This document shows positions 8,650 to 16,711 of a stretch of 64,000 nt of DNA, piece after piece. The stretch's first letter is position 1. Every line of letters starts with the position of its first letter. The DNA comes from Companilactobacillus heilongjiangensis. GTDB taxonomy: Bacteria > Bacillota > Bacilli > Lactobacillales > Lactobacillaceae. The position numbers and the translations under genes are program-made. The notes beneath the pieces are model-generated. The model did not search any database. It worked only from the letters and a program-made list of their open reading frames with translations, and had not been told where the DNA came from. The stretch is from assembly GCF_000831645.3 (NCBI RefSeq), contig NZ_CP012559.1, positions 2,294,001-2,358,000 on the forward strand, given 5' to 3'.

Positions 8650-8907
8650 TCATGTCCTATCTTTAGTAGATTTGTATGTATCAAACAAAATACAAAACGA
8701 GAAAATAAATATCCACAGGTAATAAAATATATGAGCCATGATAATCGAAAAGAAAATCCCAATATATATTATTACAATCAAGATTATATTTCTAAAATTA
8801 TTCCGCAAACGTGATTTTAAATGACGCATTGTTGGAGATACATTGAAAGTTGCCAATACAATCAACGATAGAAGATTTAGTAAGAGCTCATCTAAAGCAC
8901 TGTTCAT
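8650..8907 (-). CDS. hypothetical small membrane protein
   Basis: 85 residues with hydrophobic segments at about 7-21 and 40-75 and a basic linker between them. GAGG lies about 12 bases before the ATG, rather far. No family is recognised. It is convergent with the small-membrane-protein cluster and may be a chance ORF in AT-rich DNA; two-helix composition and a possible ribosome site are the only support. Confidence 0.35.
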   Translation of the reverse strand: MNSALDELLLNLLSLIVLATFNVSPTMRHLKSRLRNNFRNIILIVIIYIGIFFSIIMAHIFYYLWIFIFSFCILFDTYKSTKDRT

Positions 8908-9030
8908 AATTTTTATTGACCTCGTCTACTATTTAATAAATCTAATAATATCAACCTTATGTAAAGAAGCTGTAAATAGTAAGTAAAACATTGGTTAACA
9001 TCTTAGTTATCAAATTTGAAACCCACCTTT

Positions 9031-9218
9031 CATATATGCAGTGGCTCTAAAACGAGCTACACAAGGGCAACTCCTTCCGCTTTTCATGATTTTGTAAATC
9101 GCCCGCAAAAGCAGCGGGCAACTCACAAAACCACGAAAATGCTCGGGAGCTGGACGCCCTGTCTCCGATCTCTGATATGCTCTCTAAGAATTTCTTATAT
9201 AAACCTTATCAAACCTAG
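9031..9218 (+). repeat. family B structured repeat, copy B1
   Basis: Begins with the short hairpin GGCTCTAAAACGAGC, then AGGGC...GCCCT outer pairing and a GCTTTTC / GAAAATGC stem. The central arms (TTTTGTAAATCGCCCGC / GCGGGCAACTCACAAAA) are particular to this copy. The tail, CTCTCTAAGAATTTCTTATAT and following, is shared with B2. It fills the gap before the first acid ligase gene. Confidence 0.8.
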
Positions 9219-9323
9219 GTAGTTGCATAACCTCTTCCCTTGTAAACTATGGTTATTCAATCGAAAGGACATCGATTTAAGTAATAATCCTCCCCATGAT
9301 TCCACTTAAATCTGGTAAAACTT

Positions 9324-10826
9324 ATGTCAGAACTTACTGAAAGATTACAACAACAATTAATTGCTGGTGCTACTCGTCCTTTGATGCAAGACGCTAATCA
9401 ACACTGGTACACCGGCAGTGAACTTAACTTAGAAGAAAATGTTTGGAAAAATTATTGGCAAAACAAAGGTATCGGTCACAACGATATCGTGCTTGTCAGC
9501 TTAACTAACTCGGTTACTTATACCTTAGCAATTCAAAGTTTGTGGGAAGTTGGCGCAATTGTTCAACCTATCAACCCCGCAACTAATGAAATTCAAATTA
9601 GTGAACTTGAAGATCAATACCATTATTCCGCAATTATTTTAGATACAAATACAACTGAATTGGAAGTTTTAAATGACCTCTTTACTAATCATCCACGTTT
9701 GACGACCCTCCACGAACCAGAGGTTCAAATCTTTATTTGCAATAAACATCAGGCACATCCCTTAGAAATACCCAACGATGAACAGCTTGCTTTAATCATG
9801 CATACTTCAGGAACCACTGGTAAACCTAAACGTGTTGGACTAACACATCATCAACTATTGGCTGAGGCTTTTAACGTCATCGACAGCGAAGAATTGACTG
9901 AAAAAGATAGCACTTTAATCCTGATGCCAATGTTCCACATCAATGCGATGGTGATTTCTAACTTGGCAACACGACTATCTCACGGTCAATTACTATTCAG
10001 ACCAAAATTCAGTGCTCACCTTTTCTGGAAAGAAGTCAGTAGTGAAATGGTAACTTGGGTTTCATTGACACCAGCTATCGTTGCCATTTTATTGCAGCGT
10101 GACGAACAGCCAAGAGAAAATAGGCTTCGGTTTCTCCGGACTGCTTCAGCCCCTCTCCTACCAAGTATTCACCAACAATTTAGCCAGCGTTTCAGCATCC
10201 CATTAATCGAAAGTTATGGTATGACCGAGGCTGCTAGTCAAATTGCTCAGAATCCTTTGGAAAAGCCGGTTCAAAACACTGTCGGTATCATCAAAGGTAC
10301 TCAGATTAGAATTTTAGATGGCAATCATCAAGAACTCGGGCCTAACGAAATTGGTGAAATTGCTTTGAAAGGTGAGCATATCATCACACATTATCTTGAC
10401 CCACAACCTGAAGCGTTCCATGACGGCTGGCTGTTGACTGGTGACCTCGGTTCCTTAGATGAACAAGGTTATCTGCACATGGCCGGTCGTATCAAGGAAA
10501 TGATTATCCGTGGCGGTGAAAATATTAATCCCTTAGCTGTCGAAGATTGTCTGAATGATTTGAAATTTATCCGTGAAATGGCTGTTGTTGGTACACCTGA
10601 TTTGATTTATGGTGAGACTGTTACGGCCGTTATCGTTCCTAAAAAGCTTAGCCAAGATCATCGCCACCAATTAGCGTTGTTGAACGAATTAGCCAATGAG
10701 CAATTATTACCTGTTGAACGTCCCACTAAGTATATTTTCAGTACGCAATTACCGAAAAATGCGACCGGGAAAATTCAACGCACACTTCTAGCTCAGGAAG
10801 TGACTCAACAACTCAAGGAGGCCTAA
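9324..10826 (+). CDS. AMP-forming acyl-CoA synthetase/acid ligase
   Basis: 500 residues of the ANL superfamily, which adenylates a carboxylic acid and usually transfers it to CoA. Visible motifs: P-loop MHTSGTTGKPKRVGLTH, ESYGMTEAASQ, LLTGDLGSLDEQGYLHMAGR, the hinge, and the C-terminal Lys motif NATGKIQRTLL. It resembles the oxalate/medium-chain ligase branch, but the substrate is not determined. It opens an operon with ABC permease and ATPase genes 3 bp and further downstream. A paralogue lies at 16708-18222 beside the matching binding-protein gene. No strong ribosome site precedes the ATG. Confidence 0.9.
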   Translation: MSELTERLQQQLIAGATRPLMQDANQHWYTGSELNLEENVWKNYWQNKGIGHNDIVLVSLTNSVTYTLAIQSLWEVGAIVQPINPATNEIQISELEDQYHYSAIILDTNTTELEVLNDLFTNHPRLTTLHEPEVQIFICNKHQAHPLEIPNDEQLALIMHTSGTTGKPKRVGLTHHQLLAEAFNVIDSEELTEKDSTLILMPMFHINAMVISNLATRLSHGQLLFRPKFSAHLFWKEVSSEMVTWVSLTPAIVAILLQRDEQPRENRLRFLRTASAPLLPSIHQQFSQRFSIPLIESYGMTEAASQIAQNPLEKPVQNTVGIIKGTQIRILDGNHQELGPNEIGEIALKGEHIITHYLDPQPEAFHDGWLLTGDLGSLDEQGYLHMAGRIKEMIIRGGENINPLAVEDCLNDLKFIREMAVVGTPDLIYGETVTAVIVPKKLSQDHRHQLALLNELANEQLLPVERPTKYIFSTQLPKNATGKIQRTLLAQEVTQQLKEA

Positions 10827-10829
10827 TCT

Positions 10830-11642
10830 ATGGAAAAGCCAGTTGCACTTACAACGACCAAACGGAAGAAATTCACTATCCCAGTCGATAAATTTTTGCC
10901 ATTCTTAATTCCAATTATCGTAATTTTATTATGGCAAGTTAGTAGTTCCTTAGGCTGGCTCTCAAGTTCCGTTTTACCCTCGCCAATTGCAGTATTCCAG
11001 GACGGAGTTGAATTGACAGTATCTGGAGAATTGCCCAAGAACCTCAGTATCAGTCTTTACCGGGCAACTGTTGGTCTGTTGATTGGTGGTGGAATTGGTT
11101 TTCTGCTGGGATTTATCAACGGCATGTCCAACACGAGTCGATTACTGTTCGATTCATCAATTCAGATGTTTCGGAATATCCCTCATTTAGCTCTTATTCC
11201 CCTAATCATTTTGTGGTTAGGAATTAACGAATCCGCCAAGATTTCTTTGGTAGCTATTGGGACAATGTTCCCCGTTTATATCAACACTTTCCACGGAATT
11301 CGTTCCGTTGATCCTGATTTGATCGAAATGGGTAAATCTTACGAATTAACTAGAAAGCAAATGTTTTTCAAAATAATTTTTCCAGCCACTTTACCACAAA
11401 TTTTAGTCGGTATTCGCTACGCACTGGGCGTTATGTGGACTACTTTAATCGTTGCCGAAACAATTTCAGCTAGTTCAGGTATCGGTTATATGGCAAACAA
11501 CGCCGAAGATTTCGTCGATATGGAAACCGTCATCTTATGTATCGTCGTCTATGCCGTCCTTGGAAAAATTTCTGATTTAATCGCGAAGAGTTTTGAAAGT
11601 CTCTTACTCGATTGGCAAAATACTGGAAGGAGCAATATTTAA
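10830..11642 (+). CDS. ABC transporter permease, SsuC/TauC type
   Basis: 270 residues with about six membrane helices of the binding-protein-dependent permease family. The EAA loop region reads EMGKSYELTRKQMFFKIIFP. The family moves aliphatic sulfonates, taurine, nitrate or thiamine precursors across the plasma membrane. AAGGAGG overlaps the end of the ligase gene, and the stop overlaps the ATPase start (TAATG). The matching binding protein is at 15728-16711 in a separate operon. Confidence 0.92.
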   Translation: MEKPVALTTTKRKKFTIPVDKFLPFLIPIIVILLWQVSSSLGWLSSSVLPSPIAVFQDGVELTVSGELPKNLSISLYRATVGLLIGGGIGFLLGFINGMSNTSRLLFDSSIQMFRNIPHLALIPLIILWLGINESAKISLVAIGTMFPVYINTFHGIRSVDPDLIEMGKSYELTRKQMFFKIIFPATLPQILVGIRYALGVMWTTLIVAETISASSGIGYMANNAEDFVDMETVILCIVVYAVLGKISDLIAKSFESLLLDWQNTGRSNI

Positions 11643-12373
11643 TGAAGAAAATAAATAACACAATGATTTCAATTAAAAATGTTAATAAAATATATGATAA
11701 TTTAACCGCACTCCATGATGTAAATCTCGATATTAATCAAGGCGAGTTTATCGCTTTGGTCGGAATGAGTGGTGGTGGTAAAAGTACCCTACTACGTTTG
11801 ATTGCCGGATTGGAACAGCCAACCGCAGGATCTGTTACCATTGACCAGACCAACTCCAAAACGTTAATGCGCGTAATGTTTCAAGAAGATCGACTACTCC
11901 CCTGGATGTCTGTTTTAGACAATTTATCATTTGGTTCAAAAAATAAAAATACTAAAGCGCACGCTCAGGAGTTACTCGAATTAGTCGAACTCAGCGATTA
12001 TGCCGACCACTATCCAACCCAATTATCAGGTGGACAAAAACAACGTGTTGCCTTGGCTCGAGCACTTATGAGCCACCCTAAGATTCTATTATTAGACGAA
12101 CCTCTCGGGGCTTTGGATGCTCTAACAAGACGAAAGATGCAGGATTTAATCCTCGATATTTGTCAGAAACAAAATCTAACAACTATCCTCGTTACCCACG
12201 ACGTTGAAGAAGCTGCCAGAATGGCGGACCGAATTATCGTTATGAAAGATTCCACTAATTCATACGAAGAAGATTGCCCTAAGAACCGTAATGCCGGTCA
12301 AATTGGCATTGTGGCAGATCGAGTTCTCGGTGAAATTCTAGAAGAACCTAATTTGGAAAAGCAAACTGCATAA
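11642..12373 (+). CDS. ABC transporter ATPase, SsuB/TauB type
   Basis: 243 residues with Walker A GMSGGGKST, signature LSGGQKQR, Walker B ILLLDEPLGALD and the switch VTHDVEEA. The C-terminal tail beyond about residue 200 is typical of the SsuB group. An upstream ATG at 11612 would overlap the permease by 31 bases. The ATG at 11642 has AGGAGC eight bases before it and is chosen. It powers the permease encoded just upstream; a terminator follows. Confidence 0.92.
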   Translation: MKKINNTMISIKNVNKIYDNLTALHDVNLDINQGEFIALVGMSGGGKSTLLRLIAGLEQPTAGSVTIDQTNSKTLMRVMFQEDRLLPWMSVLDNLSFGSKNKNTKAHAQELLELVELSDYADHYPTQLSGGQKQRVALARALMSHPKILLLDEPLGALDALTRRKMQDLILDICQKQNLTTILVTHDVEEAARMADRIIVMKDSTNSYEEDCPKNRNAGQIGIVADRVLGEILEEPNLEKQTA

Positions 12374-12374
12374 C

Positions 12375-12414
12375 AAAAAATTGTCTCCCAATAAATTTGG
12401 AAGACAATTTTTTA
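12375..12414. terminator. bidirectional terminator
   Basis: AAAAAATTGTCT / AGACAATTTTTT hairpin with T-runs on both strands. It ends the ligase-ABC operon on + and, beyond repeat A2, the Crp/Fnr gene on -. Confidence 0.85.
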
Positions 12415-12460
12415 ATTTATATTCTATTAAAATTTAATATTTATTAAAGCCAGTAAACCT

Positions 12461-12640
12461 AGTCGGAAGAGATGAGAGTATTCACCCGCTATGAAAGTGG
12501 CGTTATGGCTTTAGCCATTACACCACCGGGCGTGTTGAAGCCTTGCCTGTCTTGCAAGGCTTCAACCGAGGTTCGAGACCGCACTTTGGCTCGGGCCGTT
12601 CCGCATAGTGGGCGAAATACTCTCATCTCTGGAGACGGCA
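12461..12640 (+). repeat. family A structured repeat, copy A2 (reference orientation)
   Basis: Left end AGTCGGA, right end GGAGACGGCA. Outer arms AGAGATGAGAGTATT / ATACTCTCATCTCT. Hairpin 1 has apical stem ATGGC/GCCAT inside GTGGCGTT...TTACACCAC. Hairpin 2 is a perfect 12-bp stem GTTGAAGCCTTG / CAAGGCTTCAAC. Hairpin 3 is GGTTCGAG / CTCGGGCC. Its right end abuts the stop codon of the Crp/Fnr gene. Confidence 0.9.
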
Positions 12641-13285
12641 TTAAAGAATAGTAAACTCACGTCGATCCAATTTAATTTTATCTTCCGCGACTAATTGTTT
12701 TAACTGACGGCTGAGTGTTTCTGGGGTAATTCCTAAATACTGAGCCAACTCTTTCTTAGTAACTGGCAACTTATACGTTTGATTGCCGAATTGGCTTCGT
12801 AACTCCAACAAATAATTATATAAACGTTCCCTTGACGTCAACAAAGTATCGGTCACATCCCGTTGCTCCAACGAAGTCAACCGTTCACCCAGCACATCGA
12901 CTAGTGACAAAGCCATTTCTGGATATTCTTTCAGCACATCTTTGAACGCGCTCTGTTTCAAGTAACATATCTCAGTTGGTTCGGCGGCTTGAGCAAAATT
13001 GTGATGCTCGTGGTTGGTAAATAAGGCTCCTGTTAAATCCACTTCTCGCGACCGCAACATGTAAAGTGTCCGTTCACGGTCATCATCAGCGTAACTATAA
13101 ACTCGTACTCTACCAGAATCGACTATCATCAAGCGGTCATTGGGTTCTCCCGCCGAATAAATCATCTGCCCAGCCACAATCTTTTTCTGATGAACTGAAA
13201 CACGTGCCAATGCTTCAATCACACTCTTTGGAGCACCTTTGAAGATAGAAACTTGTTCCACGCATTTAATCGGATCGTGTGCCAT
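12641..13285 (-). CDS. Crp/Fnr-family regulator, Flp-like
   Basis: 214 residues: cyclic-nucleotide-binding-like beta-barrel (about 10-125), dimer helix (about 125-150), and HTH with ELAQYLGITPETLSRQLKQL near 175-195. Only two cysteines occur, C8 and C107. This recalls the redox regulator Flp of Lactobacillus casei, where an intramolecular disulfide controls DNA binding (known of that protein, inferred here). A perfect palindrome, TTGACATATGTCAA, lies 18 bp upstream of the start, between this gene and the divergent 13389 gene. The stop codon touches repeat A2, and the probable terminator lies beyond the repeat. Confidence 0.9.
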   Translation of the reverse strand: MAHDPIKCVEQVSIFKGAPKSVIEALARVSVHQKKIVAGQMIYSAGEPNDRLMIVDSGRVRVYSYADDDRERTLYMLRSREVDLTGALFTNHEHHNFAQAAEPTEICYLKQSAFKDVLKEYPEMALSLVDVLGERLTSLEQRDVTDTLLTSRERLYNYLLELRSQFGNQTYKLPVTKKELAQYLGITPETLSRQLKQLVAEDKIKLDRREFTIL

Positions 13286-13303
13286 AAAATTATTTTCCCT
13301 TTC

Positions 13304-13317
13304 TTGACATATGTCAA
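13304..13317. promoter_or_regulatory. Crp/Fnr-type operator palindrome
   Basis: TTGACATATGTCAA is a perfect 14-bp dyad, close to Fnr/Flp half-sites (TTGAT-N4-ATCAA). It is centred about 40 bp before the expected start of transcription from the TATACA box at 13338-13343, where the -35 match is poor. That is a class II activator position for the 13389 gene. For the divergent regulator gene it would sit near +1 (autorepression). The sequence is seen; the roles are inferred. Confidence 0.65.
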
Positions 13318-13388
13318 TTCTATTTATTCAGATTCAGTATACAATTACTTTCGTAATCAAAAAAGAAATAACTGGAGGAACTACTACC

Positions 13389-13946
13389 ATGACTGAAAAG
13401 TATAGTGCAAAAATTGTTCCATTAAATGAAGAAAAAATTGGTACGGCAGCACACGGAACTGCCACTTTTGAAATTGAGAATGATGTAATGAAGATTCACA
13501 TTTCAATGCAAGATACACCTAAAAATACTCAACATTGGGAACATTTCCACGGCTTTCCAGATGGTAAAGATGCTCAAATCGCTACTAAAGCCCAAGATGC
13601 TAATGGTGACGGATTCGTAGATTTGCCTGAGACTGAACCAGTTTCTGGTACAACTATGGTCCCATTCGATGCCGCCCCACATGACATGAACGTTCCTAAC
13701 GATACATACCCAGTTTCAGACGCTAACGGAAGTTTCGAATACGAAAAAGAAGTTCCACTAAACAAGTTACAAGCTAAATTTAAAGAAGTTTTCGGGACAG
13801 ACGATTTGGACTTAGATAAACGTGTTATTTATGTTCACGGTGTTCCTGAAGATTTGGATTTGCCAGATACAATTGCCGGTGCCGTTGGACACTACGATCA
13901 ACACGTAACCCTACCTATCGCTGTGGGTAAAATTGTTAAAGATTAA
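13389..13946 (+). CDS. His-rich cytosolic protein, possibly CHRD/superoxide-dismutase-like fold
   Basis: 185 residues. GGAGG lies ten bases before the ATG at 13389; an ORF start at 13311 would run through the promoter and operator. No signal peptide or membrane helix. Features are HGTATFEIENDVMKIHI, a His cluster HWEHFHGFPDG, an EF-hand-like DANGDGFVD loop, and later YVHGVPEDLDLPD and VGHYDQHV. The beta-rich pattern with HxHG resembles CHRD or Cu/Zn-SOD-like domains, but the match is weak. Likely controlled by the divergent Flp-like regulator, so a redox or metal role is plausible but unproven. Confidence 0.85.
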   Translation: MTEKYSAKIVPLNEEKIGTAAHGTATFEIENDVMKIHISMQDTPKNTQHWEHFHGFPDGKDAQIATKAQDANGDGFVDLPETEPVSGTTMVPFDAAPHDMNVPNDTYPVSDANGSFEYEKEVPLNKLQAKFKEVFGTDDLDLDKRVIYVHGVPEDLDLPDTIAGAVGHYDQHVTLPIAVGKIVKD

Positions 13947-13960
13947 GAAAATTAGCTATT

Positions 13961-13994
13961 AAAAGAGACCTCCATTGGGAGCCTCTTTTTTTTT
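13961..13994 (+). terminator. terminator of the His-rich protein gene
   Basis: AAAGAGACCTCC / GGGAGCCTCTTT imperfect hairpin followed by nine T. Confidence 0.75.
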
Positions 13995-14000
13995 GAAATT

Positions 14001-14240
14001 TTAGACCCAGATACCGCATAAATCAGTCGCAGTACTTGGATAAGTTAAGAATAAATCATGTAATCTTTTTACAGATATATTTTGTTGAATCAAAATTGCC
14101 AAGTAGTTGACCAAGTCATCAGCCGTATAACTGTAAGCTTCAGCTCCGACAACTTGTTGACTTTGACGATTAATGCTCAACTTTAAACGTGCTTGTTCGT
14201 CATGTTCTCGCTGATAATTTAACCAATGCGCTGATGACAT
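14001..14240 (-). pseudogene. C-terminal remnant of a glutathione-reductase-like flavoenzyme
   Basis: 79 codons matching the dimerisation domain of pyridine-nucleotide-disulfide oxidoreductases: QQVVGAEAYSYTADDLVNYL, then ISVKRLHDLFLTYPSTATDL. A full enzyme has about 440 residues and FAD and NAD domains, which are absent. The frame continues upstream for some 18 codons to a TGA, further suggesting decay. No ribosome site of note. It could be expressed as a fragment, but remnant is the better reading. Confidence 0.7.
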
Positions 14241-14337
14241 ACTTTTAACCTGATATTTATGGCAAACAAACCTATCTAAAAAGCTGTTTTTTCTTCAGCA
14301 TAATGATAAGCTGATAGAAAATAGCTGGAGCCCAATT

Positions 14338-14760
14338 ATGAATACACCGAACAAGTATTTAGAATTTGAAAATCCTACTGTTCTAAAATTCGATTTTCAA
14401 GTTAATGATGATTTTGATTTTGATGACACAATTGACGATACTGATATCAGCACACTTGTGGAAATGCCAACTGAAGATGAGATTGACTTTAATGAAGCAA
14501 TTCCCGTTTATTTAACCATTTTTATCAACTACGAAAACGATAATTCACCGTATAAAATCACGGCTCGTATCCTGTCACTATTTAAAGTCTCCAACTTGTT
14601 GCCACAAGAAGATGCACTTCAAATATTGCAGGATGAAGGAGCTTCAATTCTGTTGTCATATTTACGGCCAATGGTTTCAATGATGACATCAGCCAGTGGC
14701 TTTTCAGCTATGACATTGCCAATGCTTGATTTTTCAGATGATGATGACGAAGAAGATTAA
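14338..14760 (+). CDS. SecB-like chaperone-fold protein
   Basis: 140 residues, acidic. GGAG precedes the ATG. The order resembles SecB: an early hydrophobic beta-strand (VLKFDFQVNDDFDFDD), a central strand IPVYLTIFINYE, then EGASILLSYLRPMVSMMTSASGF, like the conserved 'EG...L.PYLR' helix, and LPMLDF near the end, with a very acidic tail DDDDEED. SecB-fold proteins bind unfolded clients or serve as toxin-antitoxin chaperones; Gram-positives usually lack classical SecB. No toxin gene adjoins it. A single-gene unit with its own terminator. Confidence 0.75.
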   Translation: MNTPNKYLEFENPTVLKFDFQVNDDFDFDDTIDDTDISTLVEMPTEDEIDFNEAIPVYLTIFINYENDNSPYKITARILSLFKVSNLLPQEDALQILQDEGASILLSYLRPMVSMMTSASGFSAMTLPMLDFSDDDDEED

Positions 14761-14792
14761 AAAAAATAAGCCCAAATAGGCTTATTTTTTTT
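14761..14792. terminator. bidirectional terminator
   Basis: AATAAGCC / AGGCTTATT hairpin with A-run before and T-run after, between two convergent genes. Confidence 0.85.
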
Positions 14793-14793
14793 A

Positions 14794-15321
14794 TCAATAA
14801 TTACTACCTTCCCTGATACCTTCTAAAATATCAGGAACCTCATGCATAATATACGGAACAACAATTACGACCAACAATAAAATTCCAAAAAACACTGCTT
14901 TTTTATTAAGACTTTTATTAAATACACTCCATTTGATATTGGCAGCAAAACCTATGAAAAAGATGATTCCTAGGCCGGGCAGCCAATAATCTACACTGGT
15001 AACGGTAATACCTTGGCTATATATAAAAATCAAACTGGTAATAACCAAAATGAAACCTACTGTAAAAATAGTTTCAATTTTACTCAAACCAATTTTATCG
15101 TCTTCAAATTTATTCATTAAATCCACGTCCCCTTTAATCAGTTCATCAAGAGAAATATCGAATAGTTCACTAATCGCAATCACATTACTAAAACTAGGCA
15201 ACGAAGCACCATTTTCCCATTTAGAAATTGATTGCCGAGAAATCTTCAGCTTATCAGCCAATTCGTTTTGCGACATATTCCGTAATTTACGTTGTTGTTG
15301 TAATTGTTCTCCAATTCTCAT
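14794..15321 (-). CDS. XRE-type regulator with membrane anchor
   Basis: About 175 residues from ATG 15321, preceded by GGGGGA; a longer ORF to 15393 has no ribosome site. The HTH domain opens MRIGEQLQQQRKLRNMSQNE and includes KISRQSISKWENG. After residue ~75, about three hydrophobic helices follow, ending HEVPDILEGIREGSNY. Membrane-tethered XRE proteins are common in lactobacilli and are thought to respond to envelope or membrane conditions. No partner gene adjoins it. Confidence 0.88.
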   Translation of the reverse strand: MRIGEQLQQQRKLRNMSQNELADKLKISRQSISKWENGASLPSFSNVIAISELFDISLDELIKGDVDLMNKFEDDKIGLSKIETIFTVGFILVITSLIFIYSQGITVTSVDYWLPGLGIIFFIGFAANIKWSVFNKSLNKKAVFFGILLLVVIVVPYIMHEVPDILEGIREGSNY

Positions 15322-15505
15322 ATCAATATCCCCCTTGATTGACTCCAATTCTATTCGACAAAGCTGTATTTGCCGAGAACGTGACAGTTGCACTTACTTT
15401 GTAAGGTAAATTATACCGTTATGATATCGTTATAAAATATGATACAGAATAAGACATCGCTTTTAAATAGCTATTTTCTATAAGTCTGTTATAACCAACT
15501 AAACT

Positions 15506-15680
15506 AGCCGGAGGTCGCAAGAGAATTCACCCGCAGTGAAAGTGGAGTTGGGGCTTTAGCCCTTACTCCACAGGACGACTTTTGAGACGCGGTTTTCGGC
15601 TCAAAAGCGAGATTCGAGACCGCTCCCTGGCTCGGACCGGTCCCACAGCAGGCGAAATTCTTTTGCGACCTCCGGCGGCA
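15506..15680 (+). repeat. family A structured repeat, copy A3
   Basis: Outer arms GGTCGCAAGAGAATT / AATTCTTTTGCGACC. Apical stem GGGC/GCCC inside GTGGAGTT...TTACTCCAC, here fully paired. Hairpin 2 CTTTTGAG / CTCAAAAG differs from A2 but is complementary. Right end GGCGGCA. Confidence 0.9.
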
Positions 15681-15686
15681 TCCTAA

Positions 15687-15716
15687 ACAAAAAAGCCAAC
15701 TCGTTGAGTTGACCTT
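15687..15716 (-). terminator. terminator of the binding-protein operon
   Basis: Minus strand GGTCAACTC-AAC-GAGTTGGC then six T, just after the binding-protein stop codon. Confidence 0.8.
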
Positions 15717-15727
15717 CATCTTTAATT

Positions 15728-16711
15728 TTATTCATTTTTATAATCTCCTGAATCACTAATTGTGACTTTATTTTCAATTAAACCTTCTGAATAGAATAAA
15801 TCAGCAATTTGCTGTTCTTCTTTGGCGTAAGTACTGTTCATCGCGCTAATACCATAAGTCCTGCGTTCAACCATCTTCTTAACCACTTTCTTTGACACTT
15901 TCAATGACTTACTCATCATCGTTATCAATTCACTGTGATGGTTATTGGCCCACTGCATATCTTCTTCAAGATACTTAATTAGGTACTTGGAAACCTCAGT
16001 ATTATCTTTTGCATAACTTTGCATGGCTAAAACGTAATCACGATTATTCGTAATTCCGACACCATTGGTCAAAAGTTTGGCATTTTGTGTAATTTCAGCT
16101 TGAGAAGTATATGGATCCCATGTCGCCCACGCATCAACTTTACCCTTGGAGAAAGCAACGCTGGCACTGGATTGGTCCATATTGACCCAAGTAATGTCAC
16201 TGGCACTAAGTCCAGCATTTTTCAGAGCAGCTAATAGCATGTACTGTGAGCTAGTTCCCTTGGTATAAGCGACTTTCTTACCTTTCAAATCTTTGATTGA
16301 TGAAATACTTGAACTATTTTTAACCAGAATTCCTGAACCCTTGGCTTTTGAGGAACCTGCTGCAACATAGGTTAACTTCGTTCCAGTCGAGAGTGCAGAA
16401 ACAGGCGGTGTATCACCAGTTCTTGCGTAATTGATACTGCCTGCCTTCAATGCTTGCATCAAAGAATTTCCATCTTGAAATTCTTTCCAGACAACTTTGT
16501 ATCCTTTAGTCTTCATCTTTTTAACGAATTTGCCACGTTCTTTGGCAATATCGAAAGGATCACCCTTTTGATAACCAATCGTCACAGTCTGTAAGTCTGA
16601 ACTAGCAGCTCCGGCGTCAGTCTGTTTGAATCCATAAATGGCAATGGCTGCCCAGAAAACTAACACCACACTGATGATTAACTTTTTAAATTTTTTCTGT
16701 TTTTTACTCAT
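15728..16711 (-). CDS. ABC substrate-binding protein, SsuA/TauA type
   Basis: 327 residues. An N-terminal basic stretch plus one hydrophobic helix (about 12-27) has no Cys, so this is not a lipoprotein; it is probably held by an uncleaved helix, or released. The binding domain starts VTIGYQKGDPFDIAKERG and contains ARTGDTPPVSAL, typical of aliphatic-sulfonate or taurine binders. It overlaps the upstream acid ligase gene by four bases. Its permease and ATPase are in the convergent operon at 10830-12373. Substrate unknown: perhaps a sulfonate or an acid the ligases activate. Confidence 0.9.
   Translation of the reverse strand: MSKKQKKFKKLIISVVLVFWAAIAIYGFKQTDAGAASSDLQTVTIGYQKGDPFDIAKERGKFVKKMKTKGYKVVWKEFQDGNSLMQALKAGSINYARTGDTPPVSALSTGTKLTYVAAGSSKAKGSGILVKNSSSISSIKDLKGKKVAYTKGTSSQYMLLAALKNAGLSASDITWVNMDQSSASVAFSKGKVDAWATWDPYTSQAEITQNAKLLTNGVGITNNRDYVLAMQSYAKDNTEVSKYLIKYLEEDMQWANNHHSELITMMSKSLKVSKKVVKKMVERRTYGISAMNSTYAKEEQQIADLFYSEGLIENKVTISDSGDYKNE

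Noticed and set aside
8620-8814. 64-codon plus-strand ORF after the small-membrane-protein cluster
   Set aside because: It starts inside the terminator hairpin, has no ribosome site and has poor composition.
12565-12620. tRNA T-arm-like GGTTCGAGACC in family A
   Set aside because: No acceptor, D or anticodon arm fits, and in other copies the loop pairs as a different hairpin (GGTCCGAG / CTCGGACC).
13311-13388. N-terminal extension of the His-rich protein to 13311
   Set aside because: It would begin within the operator palindrome and cross the -10 box; GGAGG before 13389 marks the real start.
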